Shown here: piece by piece, positions 25,701 through 37,700 of the stretch
How positions within the stretch are numbered: the first letter of the stretch is position 1
Layout: each line of letters starts with the position of its first letter
Origin: Rallus limicola
Lineage: Eukaryota; Chordata; Aves; Gruiformes; Rallidae
Assembly: GCA_022605955.1 (NCBI GenBank)
Contig: JAKCOZ010000005.1
Coordinates: 28,160,450-28,224,449 of the forward strand
Length of the DNA stretch: 64,000 nucleotides
Reading direction: 5' to 3'
The notes under the pieces: generated by a model
Told to the model about the DNA's origin: nothing
Seen by the model: the letters and a program-made list of their open reading frames with translations, nothing else
Databases searched by the model: none
Program-made: the position numbers and the translations under genes

Positions 25701-26142
25701 TTGTTCTTCAGCAAGACACCCAGCATTTTTCTTGTGCAAGACAGCTGCCTGTAGTATCATGCCCATGGCAAATCTTGATACTTCATGCATTCAATTCACA
25801 GTGCTAAAAAAGGGTTTAATAAACACAAGAGTTATTTTATGAAACTAAGGCTGTAATTTCTCAGTTGCTAAGAGATATACACAACAAAATCCTTTATGTT
25901 GGATCATTCATCCAGAAATGCTGACTCATTACAGAAGTACTGCATATTTCAAGTTGAATTTTACCTAAGAAAGTGGGAGGGTACTTCTGTTCATGCCAAT
26001 TAGAAATCCTTTGACTTACTTATCTGAAAAAGACCATAATGCTCTATGCAAATTAGAGTGAAGAGTAAAAAAATCCCCCAAAACATGCAAAATAAAACAC
26101 TACATATAGAAAAGATATTCCTTCTTTACTTGTAATGAACAC
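22715..26142. other. Intergenic DNA, nothing recognised
   Basis: No gene or datable repeat. Short A- and T-rich tracts occur near 23700-23800, 23896 and 24880. A slightly GC-richer patch at about 25100-25740 has no coding signature. Confidence 0.6.
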
Positions 26143-26627
26143 AAATTTTGGGCCCCTCACTACAAGAAGGACATCGAGATCCTGAATGTGTCTAGAAAAT
26201 GGCTACAAGGCTGGTGAATGGTTTGGAAGACAAATCTTATGAGGAGCAGCTGAGGGAGCTGAGATTGTTTAGTCTAGAGAAAAGAAGACTGAGGGGAGAC
26301 CTCATAGCTCTCTACAGCTATGTAAAAGGTGGTTGTAGTGAGGTGGGGGTTGGTCTCTTCTTCCTGGTAGCTAGTAACAGGACAAGGGGAAACAGTCTTG
26401 AGTTGCATCAAGGGAAGTTTAGATTGGATATTAGGAAAGGTTTGTTAGATATTGGAAAAGGCTGCCCAGGGAGGTGGTTGAGTCACCATCCCCAGATGTG
26501 TTTAAAAGATGAGTAGATGTTGTACTTGGTGATATGATCTAGTCTTGGACCTAGTAGGGCTGGATAGATGGTTGTACTCAATGATCTTGAAGGTCTTTTC
26601 CAACTGTAACCATTCTATGATTCTATA
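26143..26627 (+). mobile_element. CR1 LINE 3' fragment with RT C-terminal remnant
   Basis: The forward-oriented element ends in the CR1 terminal repeat CATTCTATGATTCTATAG. Positions 26199-26516 stay open and read [20 protein letters not shown], then TRGNS, RLDIRKG and related blocks, which are the conserved C-terminal end of CR1 ORF2. The reverse transcriptase core is missing through 5' truncation. The frame is damaged after about residue 80, so this is a dead copy. Confidence 0.92.
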
Positions 26628-26984
26628 GTAATATGCGATTTTCCCCTTACAATATTTCTTTAATACTTTTTCTAACACCTTATTCTGGCACACAGCATAT
26701 TTAGAGGTTCAGGATGGCTCAGTGCTAAAGATGAAAATACTTAAATACATAAAGACCCTCAAGCGAAAAAAGATAAAGTTCAAAGAGTCTTCAAAAAAAG
26801 AAATATATATCCTGTCCAGAAATAATTTGACCTGTTATTTAAAATAGAGTTTGCCAAGAAAAATTTCAAGCCAGTGCCAGGAGAGGCTAACTCAAATTTT
26901 CTAAAGAAGTGGCAGAGTTAGAATGTTGACTAAAAGATATTTACCATACCGTCCGGTGAACATGTATTTTCCTGGATCCGATAA

Positions 26985-27357
26985 CCTTGAGAAGAGTGAG
27001 GCTGCTGCAGCTTCATGCCCTAGGTACAAACAGCAGTGAGACTGAGCATGTATTCCCAAGTAGGCGCACATACAGAGCAAAAAACATGTACATTACATAT
27101 ATCCATGGGTGTCCACACAGATCAGATGGACACACAGAGCCCTCACATGGACTTTATCCTGTTTTCCGCTCTGGCTGAGCAGAATGGAGGTGCACTAGTG
27201 GAAATACATATATATACATCTACAGTTTGTATCCCTGCAGAAACCAGGGATAGCCAAGGACCAGACTTGGTCTGCAAAGCAGCTGTCCCTGGTTCCCAGT
27301 CTCCCCAGTTGCTGTCACCTGGACGTATAAGACCATTAGTCTGCAGCTCCACTCCAG
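26985..27357 (-). repeat. Unclassified LTR-like repeat, left part, split by CR1
   Basis: A GC-richer block than the surrounding desert. Read on the minus strand it shares AGCAACTGGGGAGACTGGG-type phrases with the block on the other side of the CR1 (CAGCAACTGGAGTCAGCC). I infer that both are parts of one older repeat interrupted by the CR1. The outer end is not resolved. No family name can be given. Confidence 0.4.
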
Positions 27358-28233
27358 TCACAGAATCACAGAATTACAAGGTTGGAAAAGACCTTTAAGA
27401 TCATCAAGTCCAACCGTTCCCATCATATGCTAAACCATATCCCTAAGTACCTCATCTACCCTTTTTTTAAACATATCCAGGGAAGGTGACTCAACCACAT
27501 CCCTGGGCAGCCTGTTCCAGACTCCAACAACACCACTTGTGTCCTGCATCCAGCTGGATTTTGTTCCATTTACCACCACCCTTTGGGCCCAGCCATCCAG
27601 CCAGTTTTTAACCCAGCTGAAGGTCCACCTGTCCAGGCCAGTGGCAGCCAGTTTCTCAATCAGAATGCTGTCAAAGGCTTTACTGAAGTCCAGGTAGACC
27701 ACATCCACAACCTTCCCCTTGTTTATTAAGTGGGTCACCTTGTCATCACACATGTGCTGCATGATAGCTCCCAAGATGACCCTCTCCATGATCTTCCCCA
27801 GGACTGAGGTCAGACTGACAGGCCTGTAGTTCCTCAGATCCTCCTTCCGACCCTTCTTATAGATGGGTGTAACATCTGCCAGCCTCCAGTCGAGTGGAAC
27901 TTCCCCAATCTGCCAGGATTGCTGATAGATGATGGAAAAGGGTTTGGCTAGCACATCTGCCAGCTCTTTCAGTACCCTCCAGTGGATCCCATCTGGCCCC
28001 ATTGATTTGTAAGTGTCTAACTGGCCAAGCAGTTCACTAATCATTTCCTCCTGAATCATGGGAGCTTTGTTCTGTTTCCCCTCCCTCTCAGCCAGTTCCT
28101 GAGGATGAGTACTAGGAATGACCAATTTTACTATTAAAGACTGAGGTAAAGAAGGAATTAGGTACCTCAGCCTTGTCCTCATCCCTTGTCACTAATGTTC
28201 CCCTCACGTCCAATAAGGGCTGGAGATTCTCCT
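27358..28233 (-). mobile_element. Internally deleted CR1 LINE
   Basis: The 3' tail lies at the left (CACAGAATCACAGAATTAC) and the element runs to about 28233. The minus strand encodes reverse-transcriptase blocks in order: MGPDGIHWRVLKELADV, NYRPVSLTSVLGKIMERVI, VVYLDFSKAFD (motif A) and WVKNWLDGWAQRVV. It then jumps to WNRLPRDVVESPSLDMFKKR, the very C-terminus. Two internal segments are missing: the 'QHGFTKGKS' region before motif A, and everything from TSGV through the FADD catalytic motif. It cannot be autonomous. A 250-codon frame (28182-27430) stays open across both deletions; real CR1 similarity also continues upstream in another frame, which marks a frameshift near 28130. Confidence 0.92.
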
Positions 28234-29000
28234 GCAGACCCTGCACTCACAGAGTTATGTACATGTACACACACCCAAAGCTGGCCAGGATTCCCCTGGT
28301 CCCCAGCAGCCAACCCCACTGTGTTCCTGTCCTTAGGCACACACTGGCAGGTCTCATCCCTAGAGACCTCCAAACCCCATGATGGTCTTGCTAGAGGCAG
28401 GCTGGGACTCCCCAGTCCCTCCAACAGCCAGCTCCTGGGGTGAACTGTATGTGAGACACACACCCATCCATGCCCATGTACCCCAACTCCTCAGCTATTT
28501 CACCCACTTCCTGGCTAGGCTGCTTTCATCTTCAATTGTGCTCCAGCTGTGTGTGCTCCAGTCACTAGCAGCCAGAGCTCTCAGCACTGGTTCCATTCCT
28601 GTGCCTGGCACTGGGTTTCATTCACTCTGGTCTCTCCAGTCGCTCCTGCCTAGGCCCACAGGCCCCCAACCCATGGGCTGACTCCAGTTGCTGGTACCCA
28701 CACCCCCCATTTCTGCCAGACACACTCAGACTGAGGAAACTCCCTCACCCAGGAAAGAGAGAAGAATTAAAGACAGATAGAAAAGACTGATCTGTTGATG
28801 TGTATGGCCTGGCCAAATAAGTACGCCAACCATGCCTGAATGGTCCCTTTGTCTCCTGGACTTGTAGAGGTGGGCTTTTTGTGGACTAGTGTTTCCTGTG
28901 ATAGGTGGGACAGAAACTGGGCAGGCTATTATTTAGACTTCCCCCTTACCTGGTATTTTCTCTTCATCCTCTGTGGCTGTGTAGATGAGCTTTAACCACA
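28234..29000 (-). repeat. Unclassified LTR-like repeat, right part
   Basis: The GC-rich block carries repeated CTCCAG / ACTGGAG phrases around 28530-28700. On the minus strand it may begin at 29000 with TGTGGTTAAAGCTC, a plausible LTR-like TG end. A TTTAATTCTT stretch near 28768 could be a diverged polyadenylation region. The open frames at 28173-28681 are compositional. The LTR identity is inference. Confidence 0.4.
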
Positions 29001-30557
29001 CAGAAATCTTTTATTATCAGATATAGATGTGGCTTTTAGAAACTTCAGCACTACTCCAATAGAGCTTATAGCAAAAATTAATGATAGAAAATCTTTTAAA
29101 ATTGCCTCGGCTATATCTCTGTGAGATCCTACAAGTTATTTCAAACTGCGGAAGAAGGAGTTTTAACTAACTTGTAGGGAAGAAACTGAGCAGTGCAAAT
29201 ATGGACATTTATTTTGCTTATTTTGTAAAGGTATTCAATTGCTCTTTGTCATATCTTTCCTCAATAAAGTGAACGTATTTCACAGTAACTTGAGTGATAG
29301 TTGGCTTCACATTTGATACGGAATTCAGTTCTGGCAAGTCTCCTGCACAGAAGAGGAACTGAGAACGGGGGCTGACTTCTCAAACCATCTCAGCTGGTCC
29401 TTCTGCAATACCTGTCAGCACCCTTGGATCTAATTCTCAGCCTGCAAAGCAGCTTCTGTCCTTCAATGGCATGTGCTAAATTACTTTCCTGGATTGAGAC
29501 ATTAAGCACTGTAGCCAAATCAACAGGAAGAGTGCCTTGGCTTCTGTAAAGGCAGGAGGATTTCAGAGCATTTGGGGTCATTTGCATCTAAGGTTTTTTT
29601 CATCCTGAAAAAGAAAAAAACAAACTAACCCTTTTATCTACAGTGTAGTTTCTATTAATTTATACTTATTGATGACTCTCTTATATGTGTCTTTACACAT
29701 AGCAAAATCTTAAAATTAAGACAAATTTTTACCATCTCTGATTTACACCATCTTAAAACAAGAAGGGATGGATAGGCCTGTCTTGTTGCTTTTGTTCTGA
29801 TTTCATTCAATTTATTAATCTGGTTAGTTCAAATCATGGAATGTATCTCCGCTCTTACTCTTATAACTCGGTCCCTCTTCAGCTCAACGGCTGCTGGCAG
29901 GCACAGAAAACAGTCTTTCAGAGCATATAAAATGCCTTTCATAATGTTCTGTTAGAATCCCAGCAATCGTCTACTTGAATCATTTTTCATTGTTTTATTA
30001 CAGATGGCAGATCTGAGTTTACTGTGAAACAGACAGCAGCTGGCAAAGACAGTGCTGTACATGCAGCATGCATGGAACAACTAGGAGGGCACAAACACTT
30101 GAAAGAAAAAGAATGTGCAGAAATATTTATAGTATAAAGTGTCCATCATGGTCTGGACACCTTTCACCAGTGTACAGAGGGGAAAACTCCATGGAAATTT
30201 GTAGACTCAGAGCAGACTCACATTTTCACCATGTCAAGTGAGAACTAAGTCTGGCACTGTTTTTTACAACTAAACAATGTAATAAAAATATAGTTAAGAT
30301 TGAATTTATTCTGCAATGCAATTGTTACAGCTTTATGTAAATATGAACTGCATGACACTTCAAAATTAATATGACAGCTGTCTTTTTTATTCTGGTCATA
30401 TTTTTGGTCAGCTTGCTAGTTCATTAAACTCAGGTAAGTGTCAGAGTGTTTGTATATATTGTGAAGATCTGTGGATGTACTGACTCCCCGTGTGTTTAAG
30501 TAGTCCTTCCAATCCTTGCAAAAGGAAATATTATGAAAGATCCTTTTTGTTGCACAA
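29001..30557. other. Intergenic DNA, nothing recognised
   Basis: AT-rich. No gene or repeat could be identified between the split repeat and the first ERVL-like LTR. Confidence 0.6.
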
Positions 30558-31507
30558 TGTTGCAGTTTTGCATAGTTGGCTACTGAGGGCCACGTGCTAC
30601 AGAAAATGACTGCTAGCGTATTCTGCAGGCCTGCTTATAGCGCATCTGAGAATCACATATAGGAGACAAAGACTCCACCAGAACACGGAGTGCTAGGAAG
30701 GCTGCAAAGATTGGGCCGTTAAGGGCATTGAGATACTTATTTGCATATGAATGTAAGCAGTTGACAGACACAAAAGGCCGGGAAGGCTGGGGGAGGACGC
30801 GCCCAGGTACCCAGGCGAGAGACACTGTGATTTGTTGCTGCCAGCCATAGCAGAGATGAAGCCCGGTGGGAAGAGATTTGCCTTGGAGAAAGTTCATGGA
30901 GGACTGGCTCTTATGGGTGAGATCCGACGGTGCAGCAGGGGGAGGTTGTGTTGGAATGGATGCCCCCATCCCGGCCGAGAAGGAAACCATCTTGCACGGG
31001 ACTGACCGAAGCCCCCATCTCCTAGTCCCTGCCCCCCTGTCCGGTGCTTTGAGCAGGAGAGGGGAAGAAGGGAGCAAAATCATGGCTAAAAGGGAAGTCT
31101 GCTTTAGAATGGAGGGGTCGGGGGAAGGTGTTACCGAGACCCCCATTTCCCCAATCCCTGCCCCTCCTGGGCTGCGACCGGGAGGGAAGAAGGGAGCAAA
31201 CTTCTAACTAAAGCCTGCTAAGGAGGGAGTGGTGGGGGGAAAAGCGTTTGCCTGGTTTGCATTTGTTTCAAGATTGTTGGTTGCACTCCTGACTGGTTCT
31301 TTTTCACTGTTTTCTCTTTGGTGTAGTGTAATAAATTAGATAACTTTCTCTTAAGTACTCTGTGTAGAGTCTGTTTTGCCCGCATCATTAATGAGTTTGT
31401 CTCTTGAGCCGCCCAATTATGTTATTTCTCCCCTGTCCAACTAAGAAGGGGGGTAATAGACTGATTTTGGTGGGCGTCTGGCCTTTGGCCAGGGCTCAAC
31501 CGCCACA
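30558..31507 (+). mobile_element. Solo LTR, ERVL-like (copy 1)
   Basis: This 950-bp element starts TGTTGCAGTTTTGC and ends CAACCGCCACA. The flanking 5-mers are CACAA (30553-30557) and CACAG (31508-31512), a near-perfect target-site duplication. It holds an octamer motif ATTTGCAT (30739-30746) and a polyadenylation signal AATAAA (31330-31335) about 175 bp before the 3' end. An internal duplication of about 125 bp (31005-31127 and 31133-31245) contains the GAAGAAGGGAGCAAA motif twice. It matches the LTR at 61443-62629 at both ends and in the interior. The open frames at 30613-31207 are shadows. No viral genes flank it, so it is a solo LTR left by recombination. Confidence 0.88.
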
Positions 31508-31672
31508 CACAGACATCTTACTCCTTCCTGTCTGCCTGGAGTGCTCTTTGATAGACGCTTAACCATGGGCTACCTCTGACTTCACTCAGGTGACTTTAAA
31601 AGCTAACGACAGAAACACGTGTTAAGAAAGTGAGTGTCTCAGCTTCATGGCACAGCAGAACATCTTCTTCTT

Positions 31673-31734
31673 GGGGGTTGGACCCGATGATCTCTTGAGG
31701 TCCCTTCCAACCCCTATGATTCTGTGATTCTGTG
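31673..31734 (+). mobile_element. CR1 LINE 3' tail, about 60 bp
   Basis: GGGTTGGACCCGATGATCTC, then GGTCCCTTCCAACCCCTATG, then the terminal repeat ATTCTGTGATTCTGTG. This is an extreme 5' truncation of CR1, 166 bp after the solo LTR. Confidence 0.9.
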
Positions 31735-34700
31735 TTATCATAGCAAGAGAAAATTCAGTCACCTTTATTTAAGGGTTATATTTTTCAACCACTTCTGGTG
31801 AATTTAGGACTTATTTTCAGTTACTCCACCGACCTGACTGGGGAAATGTATGTACCTCTGTAAGCCACTTTGCTGTCACTTGCGCACTGTGAGGAGTATT
31901 TAAACGCTATAGTCACACAGGTATGCTCAGAAACTGTTATGAGTGTGGCATCAGGGAACTCCAACCATACTCTTAATGCTGAGTGCCATCCTCCTGAGGC
32001 TCAATTGCCTCAGTTTAAATGAACTTGGTTCTATTATACCCCACTGAAGCAATTAAGGGAGTGTATCCTCTGTGATCTGTTAACTCTCCGTGGACCTTTG
32101 GAGTTTTGGTGGGCCTTGCCCTTGCAGAGACAGTTAATTTTCTTTCTAGTACCTGGTATAGTGCTGTGTTTCCTAAACAGGTTTTTTTCATGGACTATCC
32201 TTTGATAGCTTATGTACAAGTAGCAGTCTGTATAACAAACTGGGAGAAAGAAAAGACAAAGATAACATCAGTGAAATCATCATCAGAGTCTAGAATAAAG
32301 CTTATAGGGAAACACAAGGCCTATGGTAGTTACTTAAAGGGTCAGTATCTCACTTGAAGATTTCTAGTGTTTGCTCTTAACAGTGGGTGAGCCACACTAC
32401 TGAATCACATTGATGTAATTCAAAGTCTTCTCCTATCTGACATCCCTGTAACAAAACACAATGGCCAAAACACTACCCGTGGCATTTCTGCATGGCTGAA
32501 AGCTGTCTGAGAGAGATTTCTAGTTAATTGGTCCACAAGGGTCCATCATGTTGTTTACCAAGTTAAACTCTTGCATTAAAAACTTGCTCTGAATTAGTTT
32601 ATTCAATTTAAGAGCTGTAATTAAATGGATCCACACACTTTTCCCACCCTCTTGTCCTAAAGTGGTCCAGAAAAATTGCTAAACTGAAAACAAAATAGTG
32701 GCAGTTGTTTCACCTTTGTGCTCCATCCTTTTTGCCTAGAGAGGTGTTTATGACTCTACAGACAACCTGGAAAAAATAAAACAACATCTAAGAGTGAATT
32801 AAGCCTATACAAAAGGCAAGCCTATACAAAACACTGGTGGCAGTTCTTGTGGAGGATTAGCTATCATCCAGTACTGTCATCTCTCTGGTCTGCAGTCAGC
32901 CCAAAGCCTGACAGCAAGCTAGAAGTCCTGCTATCCACATGTGGGAGGTTAGCAGAAACTCTTGACTGGTGAGGGAGATGTTCAATTCCTGAAAAACATG
33001 TAACATTTTTTATGTTCTTGATGAAATTTATGAAACTTCCTATGGTCTTTGGTGCCATTGAAGGAGCTACAATTTAGGGACAAGAACTCAGTCAGAAGTA
33101 TGCCAGTCTGAAAGGTCAATCTAAAACCCCGGACAAGACAGAACATTTAGAATTACAGTTCATTAATTGGCTCTAATCCTTTAAATTAAACCTGAGGATG
33201 CTTACAAGACAGCAACGTGTAATTCATCAGCTCCCCTGAGCAAAAACAAATGAATAGAAGTGAATCTCATTATGCAAAAATCTTGAAGGTGAAAGAACTG
33301 GGGATTCCAAAAATATTCTCCATATGTAGAGCTGTGACACCTGATATCAGGGGGAAAACTGAGATATGCATCTAATTGCAGCCTTACAACCTCTGCAAAC
33401 TTGAGTGGATTACCATTTAGCAGCTTTGCATGTCCACTTTTTCCAACCACCATATACAGTTTTGATCTTAGTGAAGAATGGATTATAATCTTGAATTTGA
33501 TGTATTTACTTCCATAAAAAATGGATGTGCATATGAACTGGTATTGAATTCTTGTGAAAACAGCAATGAACTTTTTTTTTAAGTAAGTGGGAAAATCAGT
33601 TTCCATTTTTCACACTGACTGTTCATTCAACTGAATATACAGTCTTTCCTTCTTATTATTTTTTTCTGTTTGCATGGGATGCAAATTCCTGGTACTTTCT
33701 GTGAATCTGTTTGAAATAAATCTAAGATTTCTTCCACTTCTAAAAAATTCTCTTCAGCCTAGGCCATTCTAGTAACCAGTTTCCTTAATCAATTTGTATT
33801 TAGAAAATGAAAGCATTGTACCTGAGCTGCTCATATTTATTCTTCAGCTTAACTGAAAGATAGTGTTGAATGGTGCCCTGGTGCAAGGTTAATTTCAATA
33901 ACCAGCTTTGCCTCTATGACTTGAAACAGCAAAGACACTGTTGAATAATTGCCACTTTTTGTCACTTTCTTGATTACTGGATATTGCATACAAACACAGC
34001 TATAGGATTCCTGCTGCTGCATTTCCACACTATCTGTGAAGCAAATGTTTCTGGCTTGTCTGTGTGACACAAGTGTGGATATTCATAGCAGACTCTTATC
34101 CTGACAGAATATCCTGTAATATTTGCTAACTGTAACAATTGTATTTAGTCTGTGTAATCACCCTTACTTGTTTAAAATGTTACTCTTACTCTCTTGTCAT
34201 CTGTCTGCATGTCATACATGATATTTCACACTGCTGTTCAAGCCCTGTTCTTTAAACTATCTAGTTTCTTTGGTTTGGTTTGTTTTTTTTTTTCCCCACA
34301 ACTAACTGTGTCTGCTTGTGAAAGAAATGTGAATGGTATTAGAACATCACAGAACTTTCAAATAAGGTGTCTTGCTTAGAAAATAGCCATGGGATGCTAT
34401 AAAGCTAGAATTCTAGGAAAGCTGTAAACTAATTCACAAACATTAACAGCTCAATGACATGGGCATGTATGGCCAGCCCAGGTGGAAAAAAATCCTGTGG
34501 AAAACTTACCACTTGAGCTGATTGGAGATAATTGTCTTCTTTACCAAGAAACTTCTCAGAATGTTCTTTATAACCTGTTTGACAAATATATATATGTATA
34601 AATACCTGTTTTGATCTATCATATATTGCAATAAAAGAACAGAGACAAAAAAGAATGGGCAGAGCAGGCTGTGAAGTGACAGTTCTAACAATAATTTGTT

Positions 34701-37700
34701 CTCTGGAAAAACCTTTGTTTATTGAAACTGTCCAGAGCGCAAGAGTTTAGTTTGTTTGAACTTTGACTAGTGTCAGAGAATACTTGTACTGCAGGACAAA
34801 TAAGGTGAAGATAATGGATGCATATCCTTGACATTAATGTGTTAATTCTGATTTGCTAATCAAATAATCTCGGGATAAAATTGAAAAATAGAAGACAATG
34901 CTTTGCCATGTATATAAAAACTTCTTATATTAAACACAGCTATCATTTATATCTGATTATTCTGTGGACATTTACACCTGTAGAAACCTATTGACTTTCG
35001 GTTGCTTATGTGTGTTTGTATCTTACAGTAGAATTTGGTCCAGTGACTTCATCTGCTGTCACATGCAGTAACCAGACTATTTTGATAGGAAATCCACAGG
35101 GAGAAAAATGCATATATCTGTATGAATTAATTTAAGTACTGCAGGATGGGATTTAATGATTAAACACACTCTGTTCTCTGGCTAAAAAAAACAGGTACCA
35201 GATGGTTTGCATAGCAAAATGTGTTCGCTCTATACCTGTGGGTTTTGAAGTAAAATACAACCTTCCTAACATCTGGCATACCACCTCAAGACATCTGAAA
35301 ATGCAGAAAGTGGACAGATATTATCAGATTACAGGAGGGTATGTCGAGCAGATTTCATTTGAATTTTATATAGATAGTAGCATGAACTACCTAGGACCTT
35401 TAGCAGCATACCAAAAAATATTATTTCCATGCAGCATCTTATATCTAATTTTTAGAATGCTGGCTGTGCAATACCAACTTTCTTAGAATAGCTACAAATG
35501 TCATATATAATTTATTCTGTAGTTTCCATTGCTAGACAGAAAAAAGTACACTGAACGTTATCTAAAAATGTGTTGACATGCTGGCTTGTATATAAATAAT
35601 AAATACTTTTGTACTATCTCCTAAGGGAGCCTGTCAGGGAAGAAATCCAACAACAACCTACAGTATCTTTTTCTTTTCAGTAGGGCTGACATATACAATA
35701 TTATTGTTCCAGTCCAACACTGGATCTGCATAAGTCTGTATGTATCAGTAACTCAATAAAGTAATCTTATGGAACCATGTGTATACATAGAGTTGTGTTT
35801 GAATTGTTTGGGACTTTTAGAGTGCCATGAATCTTTATTTCCAAACTTGTCAATTCCACAGGATACAAGAGTGCCTGGTTTAAAGTTCCTGAATACCCAA
35901 TAATGAAACTTGTAAAAGCTATATTGCAGAAGTTTTCCCCTCTTCCTTGTATTCTTGGGGACTGACACTTCTAGAGCAGTTTTATTGATGGCACCTGTTC
36001 CAGATATAGAAATATCTGCGTTTCTAAGAATGACCATCGAACATTTGCAATAAATAAATGATATGTCATTCTCAAATGAATCACAATAGTACAGAACCCA
36101 ATGAGTATGGGAAAAAATGTTGCATTATGAAACATTGCCCTGATTCAGACTCTAAATGAAGCAGAAGTCTTTCCTTTTCATTTATATTTATAGGTAAAAT
36201 TCGATAGCAGAAATTCACTATGTGAACAGTCTTTCTACATTCTCCCAAATCTGGTCTGCAGAGCAGTCCAGAACAGTCATGACATTTTAATGGTGAAAAT
36301 CAAGGCTGTTCAGTCTGAAGCCTGGTTCTGCTGAGTGCAGTTATTTAAATTCTAGTCTCATTTCAGTGTAATGTAAAAGCAGAGGGAGTGACATGAGCAT
36401 TTTCTGTCCTTCACCACAGCTGGGAGAATAGACATTGTCAGCTGCAGCACACTGTCAATCTGGAAACCTGCCATTCTGCTCAAAAAAAGTTTATGGTTGG
36501 TCTAACCTTGCTGTTTCATGGGGGCAGGTGGACTTGTGGGCCAGAATGTTAGCTTGCTGAATCATGTGCGTTAGTTCTCTGTGAGCCACTTTAAAGGCTC
36601 TATTTTAAAACATTGCTTATTCAAGCAAGTTATGTAAATAATTAAAAAAAAGAGGGATGGGTGGATGAGGGCATGGACAGGTCAGTAGACTGTGTTACTT
36701 TGCTTTCTTGACAGGCAGTAAAAGCCCAGTGGGAAAGAGAGGCAGTCTGACTCTTACTCTGTTATCTTCCTCCTGTCTCAGGAAGGGATTGCTGCTTGCC
36801 TAGCCAAGCGAGCTACCTTTTTGAGATGATATAAATTGGGCCCTCAGAAGCAATATTCTGAGCCTGGCCAGAGTGAAGCGCTAGTGACTTACACCTCTCA
36901 AATGCACCTCTGTTTCTGCTCCCATTTGAAGAGTATGAAATGTACTAACCTCATTTAACTTTGCAAGTTGTCATGTTCCCTGTGAACTGTGTAGACTTGT
37001 GACCTTGAGAGTATGTAACAGAGCCTGGTCTGATGACCACAAGTGATTGAAGGAGGGCAACTGAAGAGGGCAACCTCAGCTGAAAAATATCCACATGGGA
37101 AAATGTCTCTTTGGGGAGGAACATAGTCTGGAATTCATAACATCTGTGTTTTATTATTATCTGGACAAAAAAATGCTATGAGAGTAGTATCATAAAAGAC
37201 TCATTATTATCTTCAATTTGTCTACATAAGAATGCTCGAAAAAATGAAATGCGGTGGGGAAAAAAAATAAATTCTGGCCTATGAGGACAATGGAATCTCT
37301 TTCCTTGCACTTCATCTCAGTGTAAATAACAAGAATGTCGTACTTAGTTATTGAGCTAATGTGCTCATAGTAGGACGAAGAATGAAGCTATGACATACAT
37401 GTTTGATAGGTTAGGATTTCCACATCTCCTGTGGTTAAAAAAAAAAGAGAAATTCTTAACTGTTATCTTGTTCTATTCTTCTGTACAGAAATAAACTGGT
37501 GCATCTGTGATTTGTTAATATTTGATGACACAAGTGCATGTTTACTGGGAAATTCCCACCTCATACATTATCAAAAAGACACCAAATACAGTACACTAAA
37601 GTAAGTCAGGGAAAATTATTCTTCTTTGTAATGAAAATCGCAAGGCTAAGTGCAGAGGTATGAGTTTAGTGGTCCTTATACATTCTCAACTTGTTTTAAG

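Noticed and set aside
30613..31207. Overlapping 177- and 113-codon frames
   Set aside because: They lie inside the first ERVL-like LTR and have no recognisable protein family.
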